Positions 63,645 to 64,000 of a stretch of 64,000 nucleotides of DNA are shown in pieces. The DNA is taken from contig NZ_CP187532.1 of the NCBI RefSeq assembly GCF_049852125.1, forward strand, positions 1 through 64,000, written 5' to 3'. The position numbers were made by a program, and so were the translations under genes. The notes beneath the pieces were generated by a model, which saw nothing but the letters and a program-made list of their open reading frames with translations, had not been told where the DNA came from and ran no database searches. The stretch's first letter is position 1. Each line of letters begins with the position of its first letter. The DNA is from Senimuribacter sp049852125. GTDB lineage: Bacteria; Bacillota; Clostridia; Peptostreptococcales; Anaerovoracaceae.

Positions 63645-64000
63645 AGTCACAATTCCTTTCATAAAATATTGAAAACAAGTGCGACAGACTAAGGCCTTAT
63701 ATGACTGTCAATATCATTTTAAAATATTCCCCAGGGGCAGAGTCAATAGTTCTGAAAAAATAAATAGATTTTATAAACTTCTACAAAAAAGGATCAAGAC
63801 CGGCCTCATAAGATGCCGGTCCCAACACAATATGACAAAAACGATATACTCAAAAACGATGCACCTATATTATCTCTTAAAAATGTATACGCGTCAATAA
63901 CCACTCTTTTCATTTCAATTGCAGATTATGATAATCTAAAGAAAATTATGTGGTTTATCACAGTAAAATACTGTGCCGCATATCATCTGCAGCTCCGCTT
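63645..64000. other. Intergenic region at right edge
   Basis: Holds the upstream region of the YfcC operon (TTGACA- and TTGACT-like boxes on the minus strand, none paired with a well-placed -10) and a terminator hairpin. No gene recognised. Confidence 0.5.
63790..63820 (-). terminator. Terminator of a leftward gene beyond the window
   Basis: GACCGGC/GCCGGTC stem, then TTGATCCTTTTTTG on the minus strand. It would end a transcript entering from the right. Confidence 0.6.

Noticed and set aside
63679..63900. 73-codon frame at the right edge
   Set aside because: It crosses a terminator hairpin, lacks a ribosome site and has no recognisable features.

Overview
The window looks like a chromosomal segment of a low-to-mid GC, anaerobic, Gram-positive-type bacterium of the Eubacteriales (Clostridia). 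The inference rests on strong AGGAGG ribosome sites with frequent TTG/GTG starts, sigma-A promoters, a c-di-GMP-I riboswitch with clostridial signature sequence, YfcC carriers, a molybdenum hydroxylase, and folate-dependent histidine fermentation. An Anaerovoracaceae-like gut anaerobe is a guess; no rRNA or marker gene is present. I see no tRNA, rRNA, CRISPR array, insertion sequence or prophage.

Layout. 1-6.2 kb: the first ~1930 codons of a giant secreted surface protein (minus strand) behind a c-di-GMP-I riboswitch and a near-consensus promoter. 6.3-8.3 kb: a YyaL-type thioredoxin-domain protein. 8.3-12.1 kb: a yfhO-gtcA-csbB envelope glycosylation operon with two candidate promoters, one with a nine-G tract in its spacer (possible phase variation), the other with TTAAG boxes. 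12.4-14.9 kb: response regulator, histidine kinase and ogt; the regulator promoter has the same TTAAG boxes at the same distance from its -10.

15-28 kb: a Ter-type stress module. One operon runs leftward (rhomboid protease, YceG-family protein, TelA, three TerD, Ca2+-type P-ATPase, HAD phosphatase). A divergent operon carries a CitE-like lyase and two phosphoribosyltransferase-type proteins, one with a PELOTA-like tail. A secreted-protease-like gene at 39.8 kb appears to fuse a YceG-like N-terminus to a trypsin/HtrA-type domain, suggesting a detached part of the same system.

28-39.5 kb: mocA, then a long leftward run of FecCD-type ABC importer, three-subunit molybdenum hydroxylase, RidA protein, YfcC carrier and a methylmalonate/malonate-semialdehyde dehydrogenase, preceded by an IclR regulator and a perfect 23-bp palindrome at the promoter. 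This reads as an inducible catabolic operon for an unidentified (probably N-heterocyclic) compound.

41.7-50.5 kb: NagD-type phosphatase; a DUF2284 protein and a degenerate amidohydrolase sharing one symmetric bidirectional promoter; a DUF4430-type lipoprotein; a YjiH carrier; a cyclase-family hydrolase with a sodium symporter and a tiny membrane partner, divergent from a PucR regulator. 50.5-58 kb: histidine utilisation genes hutH, hutU, hutI, fchA, ftcD and a GntR regulator, converting histidine to glutamate and a one-carbon folate. 58.5-60.8 kb: a secreted L,D-transpeptidase with a MerR regulator. 61-63.6 kb: a second YfcC carrier with a metal-dependent amidohydrolase.
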